From positions 1-35,945 of the forward strand of contig CAJWHS010000019.1 in assembly GCA_913041415.1 (NCBI GenBank): DNA of 35,945 bases, read 5' to 3'. The stretch comes from an uncultured Acidimicrobiaceae bacterium. GTDB taxonomy: Bacteria > Actinomycetota > Acidimicrobiia > Acidimicrobiales > Aldehydirespiratoraceae. Below, in pieces: positions 1 through 8,316 of the stretch (positions are counted from its first letter, which is position 1; each line of letters opens with the position of its first letter). The notes below the pieces were generated by a model. The model saw only the letters and a program-made list of their open reading frames with translations. It made no database searches and was not told the DNA's origin. The translations under genes and the position numbers were made by a program.

Positions 1-726
1 GACGCCGTCGCGACCCGGGATCGCCATCTGGACGTAGCCCGCCCCCAGGCGCTGGGCCGAGCAGGCAGCGAGACAAGGAGCGCCAGTCATCGTGGACGAC
101 CCGCCGATGATGCGGATGGCGTGGTGCCACTTGTGCACCGTGGCGGCCGGTACGGGTAGCCAGTCAGCCACGTCGGACCCTTCGACGAGGTCAATCGTGG
201 CGTCGCCCGTGTCGAGGCCGATGTAGGCGACCACCACCTTGCCGGCCAGTTCCCGCCCTGGTTCGAGAAGAAGACCGGGCTTCAGCGCCGCAAAAGTGAC
301 CGTGCGATCGGCAGCAGGCGGCGAACCGAGGCGCGCCCCGGTGAGACCATCGACCCCGGACGGGATGTCGACGGCGAGGACGGGGACACCCTCGGGAACG
401 GTCGGGAAGTCGTAGGGCCGACTGAGGCCCGTGCCGAAGGCAGCATCGATGACGAGATCGACCTCGACTGGCAGCGCAGCGCTGTCGGGATCGAGCACCA
501 CGCATCGCACGCCACGACGTTGGAGCCGGGTGGCGGCGGCGCGGCCGTCGGCCCCGTTGTTGCCCTTGCCTGCGATGACCGCCACCCGCCGTCCATAGGT
601 CCCGCCCAGAAGGTCGACAGCGGCGCGAGCCACCGCTGCGCCGGCACGTTCGACGAGCACAGCGACCGGCACGGGCGCAGCAGCGTCGATCGCCGCCATC
701 TCGGCGGGGGTGACGATCGGGATCAC
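1..726 (-). CDS. nnr: Bifunctional NAD(P)H-hydrate epimerase / ADP-dependent NAD(P)HX dehydratase, cut by window edge
   Basis: Repairs hydrated NAD(P)H: the N-terminal YjeF domain epimerises R/S NAD(P)HX and the C-terminal ribokinase-like domain dehydrates the S form using ADP. Translating the minus strand from GTG at 726 gives 242 residues with no stop before position 1, so the 3' part is missing. Visible motifs are GKGNNGADG (about residues 53-61), DAAFGTG (94-100), AVDIPSGVDG (118-127) and the start of the dehydratase domain, HKWHHAIRIIGGS followed by TGAP (198-217). The epimerase domain is rather short. The GTG start overlaps the acpS stop as GTGA, so the two are probably translationally coupled. 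The glmS-acpS-nnr order is typical of Actinomycetota. Family call is firm; whether both activities are intact cannot be judged from a partial gene. Confidence 0.9.
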   Translation of the reverse strand, partial: MIPIVTPAEMAAIDAAAPVPVAVLVERAGAAVARAAVDLLGGTYGRRVAVIAGKGNNGADGRAAATRLQRRGVRCVVLDPDSAALPVEVDLVIDAAFGTGLSRPYDFPTVPEGVPVLAVDIPSGVDGLTGARLGSPPAADRTVTFAALKPGLLLEPGRELAGKVVVAYIGLDTGDATIDLVEGSDVADWLPVPAATVHKWHHAIRIIGGSSTMTGAPCLAACSAQRLGAGYVQMAIPGRDGV

Positions 727-1094
727 TCGGGCAGCGCCGCCACGACCGCCTGCGCGAGCGTGTCGGTGTGGGTGAGACTGATCTCGAACCGCCCGGCGCC
801 CTTGCTCCGGGCGAAGGCGGCCGCCTCGCCGTGCAGCACGAGTTCGGGATGGCCGTCGTCATGGCGAACGACCTCGACCTCGCTGAAGCGAACGGCGCCG
901 AGGCCGGACTTCAGCGACTTGAGGAACGCCTCCTTCGCTGCGAACCGGGCGGCAAGGGGGCGGGCGGGATCACCACTCGTGTCGGCGTAGGCGAGTTCTG
1001 CGTCGCAGAACAGACGCGTCCGGATCCCTGGGGTGCGGATGAGCACCTCGCGGAAACGGTCGATGTCGACGAGGTCGGTTCCGATCCCGATCAC
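723..1094 (-). CDS. acpS: Holo-[acyl-carrier-protein] synthase
   Basis: Transfers the 4'-phosphopantetheine arm of CoA to a serine of acyl carrier protein, activating it for fatty acid synthesis in the cytoplasm. The 123-residue product has the usual AcpS length. It begins MIGIGTDLVDIDR, with the Mg-binding Asp in GTDLVDIDR, and has the RFAAKEAFLKSL motif carrying the second metal-binding Glu and catalytic Lys. It lies 46 bp after glmS, and its TGA overlaps the GTG of nnr by a GTGA, so it sits in a glmS-acpS-nnr transcription unit. Nothing unusual is seen. Confidence 0.95.
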   Translation of the reverse strand: MIGIGTDLVDIDRFREVLIRTPGIRTRLFCDAELAYADTSGDPARPLAARFAAKEAFLKSLKSGLGAVRFSEVEVVRHDDGHPELVLHGEAAAFARSKGAGRFEISLTHTDTLAQAVVAALPE

Positions 1095-1140
1095 CCTGCG
1101 ACCCTACAGGGCCGTCGGCAGGCGACCGGTGGGCCGAGTG

Positions 1141-4100
1141 TCAGCCCACCCGCCAGCGGTCAGCAAGTTCGTTGATCGGCAAGGTGAGTAGGTCGGCGAC
1201 CGACTGCTGACCGAGAAGGTCTTCACGGAAGGTCGGCTCGGTCTCCATCACGGCGTCACGCATCGCCGAGTAGCGGTGGCGGTAGCCCTGCAGCACACCG
1301 CGAGCGGCACCGGGCGACAACTCGTCGGCGAGTTTCACCTGGAGCAGTGTCAGTCCGGTGGTGATGTTGTCCTTCACTTCAGGAACGATCACCACGGTTC
1401 GGTCGTCGGAGCGGCCTCGGGCGACGAACACCCGACGCTCGAGCGCCACCTGATGCTTGGTGCCCTTCAGGGTTGGATTGCGGTCGGTGCGAGAAGCGAT
1501 GTTGCGGCTAATGCCGCCTCGGTCGACGACCACGGCCGTGGCATCGCCATCGCCGTCAGCGTCCATACCCTCGATGGCATAGCGGGTGTGACCAAGCACT
1601 TCGTCGATCGCTGGGTCGAGGTTCGCGAGGGTGCGCAGCGAGGCGTAGGAAAGGCCATCGCGTGGAGCGCCCGCATCGAGCACGGCCCGGCTGAGCGCTA
1701 CGTCGAGGAGTGTCTCGTCAGAGCGAGAGATGCCGACCGTCACAGTCTTCGCTTGGTGCTTGATGGCGTCGATCGGGCGGGTGAGTTCTTCGATGCCGAG
1801 GGTGAGGGCGGCGGCGAGATCATCGAGCACGACGGCGGGCGTACCGACCTTGCCGTATTCGACCTGGTAAGCCTCGAGGGGCGAGGAGCCGAGCGCAAAC
1901 CGCAGAAGCGACGCGACCTTGCTCGCCGTCGAAGCCTCCAGGTGGCCATTGAGCTCACCCGTGTGCAACAGGTCGAAGAACGAGGCCGCCGTTCGTTCGA
2001 GCGTGGACCCGACCGACACGAGCGCCTCTTCACCACTCATGTGTGGATGTGCGGCAGCCTGCTCAATTGCGCTGCGGGCCTCGCGCATCGGACGAGCCTG
2101 CGCATCGATGGCCAGCGCGGCCTCATAGCCAAAGAGGTGCCCGGCCATCGTCGAGAGGATGAAGCCCAGACGAGGGTCGACCGCCGGCACCGGGAGCACC
2201 GCAAGCGCGCTCGAGAACCGCGACTGCTGCTCGTCAGCCACGACGATTGGCGCCGCCTTGTGCGCCCGAAAAATCGCAACTTCCTTGGCGACGTCGTCGG
2301 CGGTCGAGCCGGAAAGGCCGGCGGCACACACGAAAATCAGCGGCTCGGACGACAGGTCAATGTGCTTTTTGTCCTCGGTGCTGTCGGCGGCGATCGACTT
2401 GTAACAGAGCTCGCTCAGCTTGACCCGGACCTCCTGCGCTGCGATCCGGTTGGGTCCGTTGCCGACCATCGCCCAGTAGCGCCGGTTTGGCGCGAACTGG
2501 CGGGCGGCCTCGCCGATGATGTCACGACGACCGAGCACGGTCTCCATCGCAGCCGGCAGTTCGGTGATGCCCTTCAGAAGCGCGGCGCGGTCGTCGACCA
2601 TCTCGCCACCGAGCAGCTCGTCGGTGATCGCGATCGACAGCAAGAGACCCGCTGCGATCTGCGAGTAGAACGCCTTCGTCGAAGCGACCGACATCTCGAC
2701 GTCGCGACCGTCGGAGGTGTACAGCACACCGTCGACTCGATCGGTGAGGTCGCTTCCCCGCCGATTGACGATCGCGATCACTTTGGCGCCTCGGTTGCGA
2801 ACAATATCGACCGTGCGGTTGGTGTCGGTGGTCGTGCCAGACTGGCTGACGGCAATGATCAACGTGTCGCTCATGTCTGGCCGGAGCCGGAAGCCGGATA
2901 GCTCGGTGGCGAGGATGGCCTCCACCTCGATCTCGCCGTTGGGAGTGAGGGCACCGAGGCCAGCGGCAAGCGCCTGCCCGGCGACTGCTGCGGTGCCCTG
3001 CCCGATTGCGAGCACCCGCGTGACGGTGCCGTTGCGCACCAGTTCACGGATTTCATCGGGGATCACCGAAGGCCCGAGCGAGACTCGCAAGCCGGCGTCG
3101 GTTTCGACGATCTTGCCGCGGAGCGTTTTGCGGAAGGAGGCTGGCGACTCACCGATCTCCTTCATCAGATAGTGCGGATGATCGCCCCGGTCGATATCGC
3201 GAGTGGTGATCTGGGCAACGGCAACATCCTCGTCCGCAACGGCCAGATCGGTGCCGTCGTAGGCCTTGCGTAGCATCCCCTCGACCGTGCCCGCACGATC
3301 ACCATCAAGCTCGACGATCTGACCGCGGCTGGCGTTGGGGTTCTCTAGGTTGCCGGGCGTCTCGCCGTCCATACGAACGTAGTGAGCCGTCTCTTCAACG
3401 ACGCCATAGGGCTCAGAAGCCACGATGTAGGCGTCCTCGGCGAGACCGATGTAGAGGGCCTGACCCGAACCACGTAGGGCCAGCTGAAGCTTGTCCGGTG
3501 AGGCCGCTGTGCACGCACCGATGGCGACGGAACCTTCGAACGTCGCGACCGTTCGTCGGAACGCCTCAGCCGCCTTGAGTCCCTCACCGAGGCGCTGGCT
3601 CGTCAGCGACGGGATGACCTTGGCATCGGTGGTGATGGACGGCGTGATCGTCACACCCTCCTCAGCGATCAGGTCTGCGAAGTTGTCGACGTCGCCGTTG
3701 AGCGCCCCGACGACGTAAGGGCCGGCGGCGTCGAGCAGTTCGCTGTTGAGCGGGTGGGCGTTGGGCTCGGAGATGATGCCGATCGACGCCCAACGGGTGT
3801 GACCGAGCACCAGCGTGCGGGCGGTTTCGTTGGCGAGCGCAGCGTGCAGCAGCGAATCGTCGGCGAACGCTTGGCGGATCGCCGCCGTGTTGTCGCCGAG
3901 CTCACCAATCTCGGCGGCGGTCTTGTGCACGATGCTCAGGACTCCGTCGACGACACGAACGGAGCCGGTGCCGAAGTTGGGGTCGCCCGAACGACGGGCG
4001 ATCTCGGCGGAGATCACCGGATCGGCGAGGTCGAGTTCGTGGTCGTGAACGAGGACGTGCAGGCCGGCGCTATCGCGACCGCGCACCTCAAGCCGATCGA

Positions 4101-4575
4101 TCGCCGACAGGGCCTGGTGGATCGACAGGAAAGCCTCAAGCGACCCGGTATGCATCGCGCCGCCGTTGAGGCGACTGACGACCTCAGCAGCCCGGAACCG
4201 GTCACGAGTGATCGCCCACACCCCGTCGCGAACAGCGATCAGGGCTTGGTTGCGGGCTTCAAGCTGCTTCGTCGAGAGGTTGCCGTCCTGCTCAAGTCGC
4301 TGTTCCTCCTGCTCGACCGCAGCGAGGAGTTCGTCGCAGTGGTCCACCAGCGCCGGACCCAGGCTGGGCTCGGCCAAGAGGAGGCGGAGACCAGGAACAC
4401 CGCGCAGGAGGGCGTCGGCCTCGGCAAGGTGAGCACCGACCGCAGCAATGGTGGCGGTGACATCGGGGCCGGAGACGAGCAGGGCGGCTTGACCCGCGAC
4501 GAGATCAAGGACCGACTGGCTCGTCGGCGTTGCTCGTGTCGAAGGGCGCCGGACTACGGCGATGATCCCGCACAT
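1141..4575 (-). CDS. glmS: Oversized GlmS-like glutamine:fructose-6-phosphate aminotransferase (1144 aa)
   Basis: Predicted to make glucosamine-6-phosphate from fructose-6-phosphate and glutamine. Cys2 follows the initiator Met (MCGIIAVV), as in Ntn glutaminases. The next glutaminase motif, LEVRGRDSAG (162-171), comes about 140 residues later than in normal GlmS because of a helical, Glu-rich insert (about 12-158). GHTRWAS (258-264) and NGDVDNF (293-299) follow. The isomerase half has GQGTA (525-529), SQSGTTTDT (577-585), ASTKAF (631-636) and a second SIS domain (about 690-830). The usual C-terminal catalytic tail appears as AKTVTVG at 942-948, with K943 aligning to the conserved Lys. About 195 further residues follow that I do not recognise. 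Normal GlmS is about 610 residues. Its position directly after glmM supports the role. No glmS ribozyme is evident in the 87-bp leader. An alternative is a related sugar-phosphate isomerase/amidotransferase. Confidence 0.8.
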   Translation of the reverse strand: MCGIIAVVRRPSTRATPTSQSVLDLVAGQAALLVSGPDVTATIAAVGAHLAEADALLRGVPGLRLLLAEPSLGPALVDHCDELLAAVEQEEQRLEQDGNLSTKQLEARNQALIAVRDGVWAITRDRFRAAEVVSRLNGGAMHTGSLEAFLSIHQALSAIDRLEVRGRDSAGLHVLVHDHELDLADPVISAEIARRSGDPNFGTGSVRVVDGVLSIVHKTAAEIGELGDNTAAIRQAFADDSLLHAALANETARTLVLGHTRWASIGIISEPNAHPLNSELLDAAGPYVVGALNGDVDNFADLIAEEGVTITPSITTDAKVIPSLTSQRLGEGLKAAEAFRRTVATFEGSVAIGACTAASPDKLQLALRGSGQALYIGLAEDAYIVASEPYGVVEETAHYVRMDGETPGNLENPNASRGQIVELDGDRAGTVEGMLRKAYDGTDLAVADEDVAVAQITTRDIDRGDHPHYLMKEIGESPASFRKTLRGKIVETDAGLRVSLGPSVIPDEIRELVRNGTVTRVLAIGQGTAAVAGQALAAGLGALTPNGEIEVEAILATELSGFRLRPDMSDTLIIAVSQSGTTTDTNRTVDIVRNRGAKVIAIVNRRGSDLTDRVDGVLYTSDGRDVEMSVASTKAFYSQIAAGLLLSIAITDELLGGEMVDDRAALLKGITELPAAMETVLGRRDIIGEAARQFAPNRRYWAMVGNGPNRIAAQEVRVKLSELCYKSIAADSTEDKKHIDLSSEPLIFVCAAGLSGSTADDVAKEVAIFRAHKAAPIVVADEQQSRFSSALAVLPVPAVDPRLGFILSTMAGHLFGYEAALAIDAQARPMREARSAIEQAAAHPHMSGEEALVSVGSTLERTAASFFDLLHTGELNGHLEASTASKVASLLRFALGSSPLEAYQVEYGKVGTPAVVLDDLAAALTLGIEELTRPIDAIKHQAKTVTVGISRSDETLLDVALSRAVLDAGAPRDGLSYASLRTLANLDPAIDEVLGHTRYAIEGMDADGDGDATAVVVDRGGISRNIASRTDRNPTLKGTKHQVALERRVFVARGRSDDRTVVIVPEVKDNITTGLTLLQVKLADELSPGAARGVLQGYRHRYSAMRDAVMETEPTFREDLLGQQSVADLLTLPINELADRWRVG

Positions 4576-4662
4576 CGGTGTGTCTCTCCCGCGAAGCCAG
4601 ACTGCATTCTGAGCCGGATATCCGCAGAAATCAGTCTAGGACCGGCGCCCGGCCGTCGAGGT

Positions 4663-5982
4663 TCAGCCGAAGAGCGACTCGACCGCAGTGACGAGGCCAT
4701 CGGCCTCCATCCGGGCCTCCGCATCGGTTTCGGCTTCGACCATGACCCGGATGAGCGGTTCGGTGCCCGAGGGTCGAATCAGCACACGACCCCGGCCGGC
4801 CATGCGGGCGAGTGAAGCGTCGATAAAAGGTGCAAGCAGCCCATCGACGTCGGCAGGTCGTTGGGCGACTCGGACGTTCTGCAGCACCTGCGGCAGGCGG
4901 GTCATCGCCGCGTCGGCCAACGCTCCGAGCGGGCGCCCTCGGCGCACCACGATGTCGAGCAGCTGCACTGCCGTCAGGAGTCCATCACCGGTCGATGCGA
5001 GCTCGCGAAAGATCACGTGGCCGGACTGTTCGCCACCGAGCGAATAGCCACCTGCGTCGAGCGCCTCCAGTACGTGGCGATCACCGACCTTGGTGTCGAC
5101 AACATGGATGCCGGCGTCATCCATCGCCCGCCGGAAACCAAGGTTGGTCATGACGGTTACGACGACCGCATCACCAGCGAGACGGCCTCGGGCCTTGGCG
5201 TCGAGCGCACACATGGCGATGATCTGATCGCCATCGATCAACCGACCGTCGCCGTCGACAGCGAGGAGCCGGTCCGCGTCACCGTCGAAGGCAACGCCGA
5301 GGTCAGCGTCGTGCTCGACGACAGCGGCCTGCAGCGATTCTGGATGGGTCGACCCACACCCATCGTTGATGTTGGTGCCGTCGGGGGCGGCGTGGAGCAT
5401 CGTCACGTCGGCACCGAGGCGGGTCAGCGCCCGGCGGGCGACGTCGTACGCAGCACCGTTCGCCGCATCGGCGACGATGGCGAGTCCGGCGAGGCTGCGC
5501 CCCTCCAGGCTGGTGACGATGCTCTCGACGTGAGAATCGGCGGCACTATCGTGACTGTCCACGATCGTCGGCATCGCCTCGATCTCGGTTCCACGCAACG
5601 CATCGAAGCGGGCCTGGATCTCGTCCTGCACCCGATCATCGAGTTTCGATCCGCCGGGGGCGAAGAACTTGATGCCATTGTCGTACCAAGGATTGTGCGA
5701 CGCCGAGATCATCGCTCCAGCGACCTGATGATCGGCACACCATCGGGCGACTGCCGGCGTCGGTACAACGCCGAGATCGACTGAATCGCCACCGGCAGCG
5801 GCGACGCCTGCGTGCACGGCATCGGTGAGCTCCGGCCCCGAGGCTCGAGTGTCCCGACCGACGACGAAGCCGCCGCGACCGAGGATCTCTGCTGCGGCCC
5901 GCGCAAGAGCGCGGACAGGTGCGGGAGTCAGTTCAGTGCGGGCATCACCCCGCATGCCGTCGGTTCCGAAGGTCAGCGCCAC
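4663..5982 (-). CDS. glmM: Phosphoglucosamine mutase
   Basis: Interconverts glucosamine-6-phosphate and glucosamine-1-phosphate on the way to UDP-GlcNAc, peptidoglycan and other cell-wall sugars. The 439-residue product has all four landmarks of alpha-D-phosphohexomutases: the phosphoserine loop ISASHNP (Ser95), the metal-binding loop FDGDADR (about 232-238), the sugar-binding GGEQSGH (316-322) and the phosphate-binding RPSGTEPLIRV (403-413). The start is GTG at 5982, giving MALTFGTDGMRG, the usual GlmM N-terminus. No Shine-Dalgarno sequence precedes it; instead a perfect 15-bp hairpin ends 2 nt upstream. It lies between rpsI and glmS and feeds the same pathway as glmS. Confidence 0.95.
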   Translation of the reverse strand: MALTFGTDGMRGDARTELTPAPVRALARAAAEILGRGGFVVGRDTRASGPELTDAVHAGVAAAGGDSVDLGVVPTPAVARWCADHQVAGAMISASHNPWYDNGIKFFAPGGSKLDDRVQDEIQARFDALRGTEIEAMPTIVDSHDSAADSHVESIVTSLEGRSLAGLAIVADAANGAAYDVARRALTRLGADVTMLHAAPDGTNINDGCGSTHPESLQAAVVEHDADLGVAFDGDADRLLAVDGDGRLIDGDQIIAMCALDAKARGRLAGDAVVVTVMTNLGFRRAMDDAGIHVVDTKVGDRHVLEALDAGGYSLGGEQSGHVIFRELASTGDGLLTAVQLLDIVVRRGRPLGALADAAMTRLPQVLQNVRVAQRPADVDGLLAPFIDASLARMAGRGRVLIRPSGTEPLIRVMVEAETDAEARMEADGLVTAVESLFG

Positions 5983-5984
5983 GG

Positions 5985-6018
5985 CATCATCATCGGCCGA
6001 AGACGGCCGATGATGATG
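5985..6018 (-). terminator. Perfect 15-bp inverted repeat between rpsI and glmM
   Basis: CATCATCATCGGCCG (5985-5999) pairs fully with CGGCCGATGATGATG (6004-6018) around a 4-nt loop. It lies 30 nt after the rpsI stop, so it could end or pause rpsI transcription. There is no U-tract, and the repeat ends 2 nt before the glmM GTG, so it would also cover the glmM ribosome-binding region. The structure is seen directly; its role is inferred. Confidence 0.6.
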
Positions 6019-6048
6019 GATCGGCTCGACGTGTGACCAGAGGCGCGA

Positions 6049-6441
6049 TCAACGCTTGCTGTACTGCGGCGCCTTGCGGGCCTTCTTGAGGCCGTACTTC
6101 TTGCTTTCCTTCTTTCGAGGATCGCGGGTGAGGAAGCCGGCCGACTTGAGGGCGCCACGGTGCTCAGCGTCGAGTTCGACGAGGCCACGAGCGATACCGA
6201 GGCGCAGCGCACCGGCTTGGCCGGTGGTGCCACCACCATGAATGGTGGCGTCGATGTCGTACGACTCGCTGGTTTCGGTGACGGCGAGCGGCTCAAGCAG
6301 CGCTTCGACCTGCACCTTTGACGGGAAGAAATCGTCGACCGAACGGCCGTTGACGGTGACAGTGCCGGAGCCGTTGCGGAATCGCACACGGGCGACGGCA
6401 CGCTTGCGACGGCCGGTGGTCTGGGCGAGCGGAGTGGTCAT
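6049..6441 (-). CDS. rpsI: 30S ribosomal protein S9
   Basis: Small-subunit head protein whose basic C-terminal tail reaches the P-site tRNA. The 130-residue product starts [20 protein letters not shown] and ends in the conserved basic tail, with RKAPQYSKR matching the universal QFSKR end. The ATG at 6441 was chosen because it has GAGGA about 8 nt upstream and gives the family length. The same frame stays open far upstream, but that extension overlaps rplM and is not real. It follows rplM by 20 bp, the near-universal rplM-rpsI pair. Confidence 0.97.
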   Translation of the reverse strand: MTTPLAQTTGRRKRAVARVRFRNGSGTVTVNGRSVDDFFPSKVQVEALLEPLAVTETSESYDIDATIHGGGTTGQAGALRLGIARGLVELDAEHRGALKSAGFLTRDPRKKESKKYGLKKARKAPQYSKR

Positions 6442-6461
6442 CTCGGGGTCCTCGTGGCGAA

Positions 6462-6917
6462 TCAGGCGCGGGCTTCGTAGGTGGCGTGTGCGATCTCGAG
6501 CGGCTGGGGGTTCTGAGCCGCATGGGGGTGCGTCGGACCGGCGTAGACCTTCAGCTTGGAGATCTGCGCACGACCAAGGCGAGTCTTGGGGATCATGCCC
6601 CGGATGGTGTCCATCACAGCCTGCTCCGGCTTGCGGGCCATCTTCTCGGCGTAGGTCTCGCTCCGGAGACCGCCGGGGTAGCCGCTGTGACGGTGCACGA
6701 GCTTCTTTTCGGCCTTGCCCGAGGTGAGCACGACCTTGTCGGCGTTCACGATGATGACGTGGTCGCCCATGTCCATGTGCGGGGTGTAGGTCGGCTTGTG
6801 CTTGCCACGCAAGATGTTGGCGACTTCGGTCGACAGGCGACCGAGCACGAGGCCTTCGGCGTCGACGATGTGCCAAGAGCGTTCGACGTCGCCGGCCTTC
6901 GGGGTGTAGGTGGACAC
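6462..6917 (-). CDS. rplM: 50S ribosomal protein L13
   Basis: Early-assembling large-subunit protein. The 151-residue product reads (M)[19 protein letters not shown], typical of L13, and includes [18 protein letters not shown] and HRHSGYPGG. The GTG at 6917 is preferred over the upstream ATG at 6989: it lies 7 nt after GGAGG and matches the family N-terminus. It heads the rplM-rpsI unit, and a promoter can be proposed at 6993-7021. Confidence 0.96.
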   Translation of the reverse strand: MSTYTPKAGDVERSWHIVDAEGLVLGRLSTEVANILRGKHKPTYTPHMDMGDHVIIVNADKVVLTSGKAEKKLVHRHSGYPGGLRSETYAEKMARKPEQAVMDTIRGMIPKTRLGRAQISKLKVYAGPTHPHAAQNPQPLEIAHATYEARA

Positions 6918-6992
6918 GGTGTTCCTCCGCGGAACGAAAGGATGAGAACAAATCGTCCGGCGCCGAATACGGGCGCTCAGGACCGACATATG

Positions 6993-7021
6993 AGCTTACG
7001 GGCGCAATCAGGCAACAACAA
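6993..7021 (-). promoter_or_regulatory. Putative sigma-70-type promoter for rplM-rpsI
   Basis: On the minus strand TTGTTG (7021-7016) is followed after exactly 17 nt by TAAGCT (6998-6993), about 75 nt upstream of the rplM GTG. The form resembles the candidate promoters before infA, rplC and rpsL. It is sequence inspection only; the -10 box is a weak match. Confidence 0.4.
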
Positions 7022-7049
7022 TAGTTAAACCGCGCGAAATCCGCAGCCG

Positions 7050-7841
7050 TCAGACATCGCCGTGGTAGTGGGCCCGGGTGAGCTCCAGCCCCTGCGGCGG
7101 TGCCGGCGATGGCACGGCCATCCGACTCATCGCGCGGAGCGCCTCCCCCATCTCGACCGGCTGGCGTCGTCCTCGCCCGACCTCGACGAACATGCCGACG
7201 AGGCTCCGAACCATCTGGTGGGTGAAGGCGGTGGCGGTGATCTCCAACTGCAAGGTGTCGCCGACACGGCGCCACTGCGCCCGGTGCACGGTCCGAACGA
7301 AGGTCTCCTTGACCTTCGACTTGTTCTTCTTCGAAAACGATGTGAAGTCGTGCTCGCCAAGAATCTGGTCAGCCGAGAGCTGCATGGCCCCGATCTCAAG
7401 AGGCTCGGGCACGTGCCAGGCCAAGTCCCGCACAAGCGGGTCGGGCCAGGCCGAGTTCAGGACGCGATAGCGGTAGCTGCGAGCCACGCAAGAGACCCGG
7501 GCGTCGAAGTTCGGGGCCGCCAGAGCGACGTCACGCACCGAGATCTCCGGGGCGAGCATCCGGTTGAGCGCTCGCGCCAAGGCGACGGCGTCGAAGTGGC
7601 CGGCGTCGGCGTCGAACGACACAACCTGGCCACGGGCGTGCACACCCCGATCGGTGCGCCCCGCACACGTCACCGTGATCGGCTCTCGCAGGACCTTCGA
7701 CAGCGCCTCGTGGAGGTCGTCTTGCACCGTCCGTACGTCGGGGTTGGTGGCAAATCCGAAGAACGGAGCACCGTCGTAGGCAACCGTCATGCGGACGCGC
7801 ACGTGCCCATCGGGCGGCGGGGCGACGGTCCGGGGGGTCAC
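7050..7841 (-). CDS. truA: tRNA pseudouridine(38-40) synthase
   Basis: Isomerises uridines 38-40 in the tRNA anticodon stem-loop. The 263-residue product has the catalytic motif GRTDRGVHA, with the nucleophilic Asp, and the downstream FTSFSKKN and [12 protein letters not shown] segments of the family. The start is taken as GTG at 7841; an internal ATG ([13 protein letters not shown]) at 7790 is a reasonable alternative because TruA usually begins just before the VAYDG strand. It follows rpoA-rplQ, as in mycobacteria, after a 119-bp gap in which I see no clear terminator. Confidence 0.94.
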   Translation of the reverse strand: MTPRTVAPPPDGHVRVRMTVAYDGAPFFGFATNPDVRTVQDDLHEALSKVLREPITVTCAGRTDRGVHARGQVVSFDADAGHFDAVALARALNRMLAPEISVRDVALAAPNFDARVSCVARSYRYRVLNSAWPDPLVRDLAWHVPEPLEIGAMQLSADQILGEHDFTSFSKKNKSKVKETFVRTVHRAQWRRVGDTLQLEITATAFTHQMVRSLVGMFVEVGRGRRQPVEMGEALRAMSRMAVPSPAPPQGLELTRAHYHGDV

Positions 7842-7960
7842 GTCGTCAGGCTAGGGCTATACCCCGGACGTCGTCACCGGGCTTGGGGCGAAAACGGCAA
7901 AGTACCTCTCCGAGGAGGGTGCTTCGATCAACGTTCTGGTTCGGCCGGAGCCAAACGAGA

Positions 7961-8314
7961 TCAGATCAGCTCGACACGCGCCATCGGCGCGTTGTCCCCC
8001 GAACGAGGGTCGAGCTTGATGATCCGGATGTAACCACCCGAACGGTCCTCGTACCGGGGACCAATCTCGTCGAACAGCTTGCTGGCCATCTCACGATCGC
8101 GAAGGAACTTCACGACGTTGCGGTGGTTATGGACGCCACCCTTCTTGGCCTTGGTGATCATCTTCTCCGCCACCGGACGCATGGCCTTAGCCTTGGCTTC
8201 CGTGGTGGTGATCGCCTCGGCCGCAATGAGGCTGGCGACAAGGTTGGCCATCATGGCCTTCTGGTGAGCAGCACTACCGCCGAAGCGGGCGCCCTTGCGG
8301 GGACGCGCGGGCAT
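7961..8314 (-). CDS. rplQ: 50S ribosomal protein L17
   Basis: Large-subunit protein near the exit tunnel. The 117-residue product is of the short L17 type. It carries AHQKAMMANLVASLIAAEAITTTEAKAKAMRP in its usual place (about 16-47) and the C-terminal GGYIRIIKLDPRSGDNAPMARVEL. It starts 2 bp after rpoA, the usual end of the alpha operon. Unlike many actinobacterial L17 proteins it has no long acidic tail. Confidence 0.97.
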   Translation of the reverse strand: MPARPRKGARFGGSAAHQKAMMANLVASLIAAEAITTTEAKAKAMRPVAEKMITKAKKGGVHNHRNVVKFLRDREMASKLFDEIGPRYEDRSGGYIRIIKLDPRSGDNAPMARVELI

Positions 8315-8316
8315 GG

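Noticed and set aside
191..862. Minus-strand frame of 223 codons over the start of nnr and acpS
   Set aside because: It is out of frame with two clearly recognisable proteins, and its product is an Arg-rich artefact.
4576..4662. glmS ribozyme or riboswitch in the leader of the GlmS gene
   Set aside because: The gap is only 87 bp and shows just a 10-bp palindrome (CGGATATCCG, 4615-4624). It is too short for the known ribozyme, and no core elements were recognised.
6442..7275. N-terminal extension of rpsI to about 408 residues
   Set aside because: It overlaps rplM entirely in another frame. The ATG at 6441 with an SD gives the exact S9 length.
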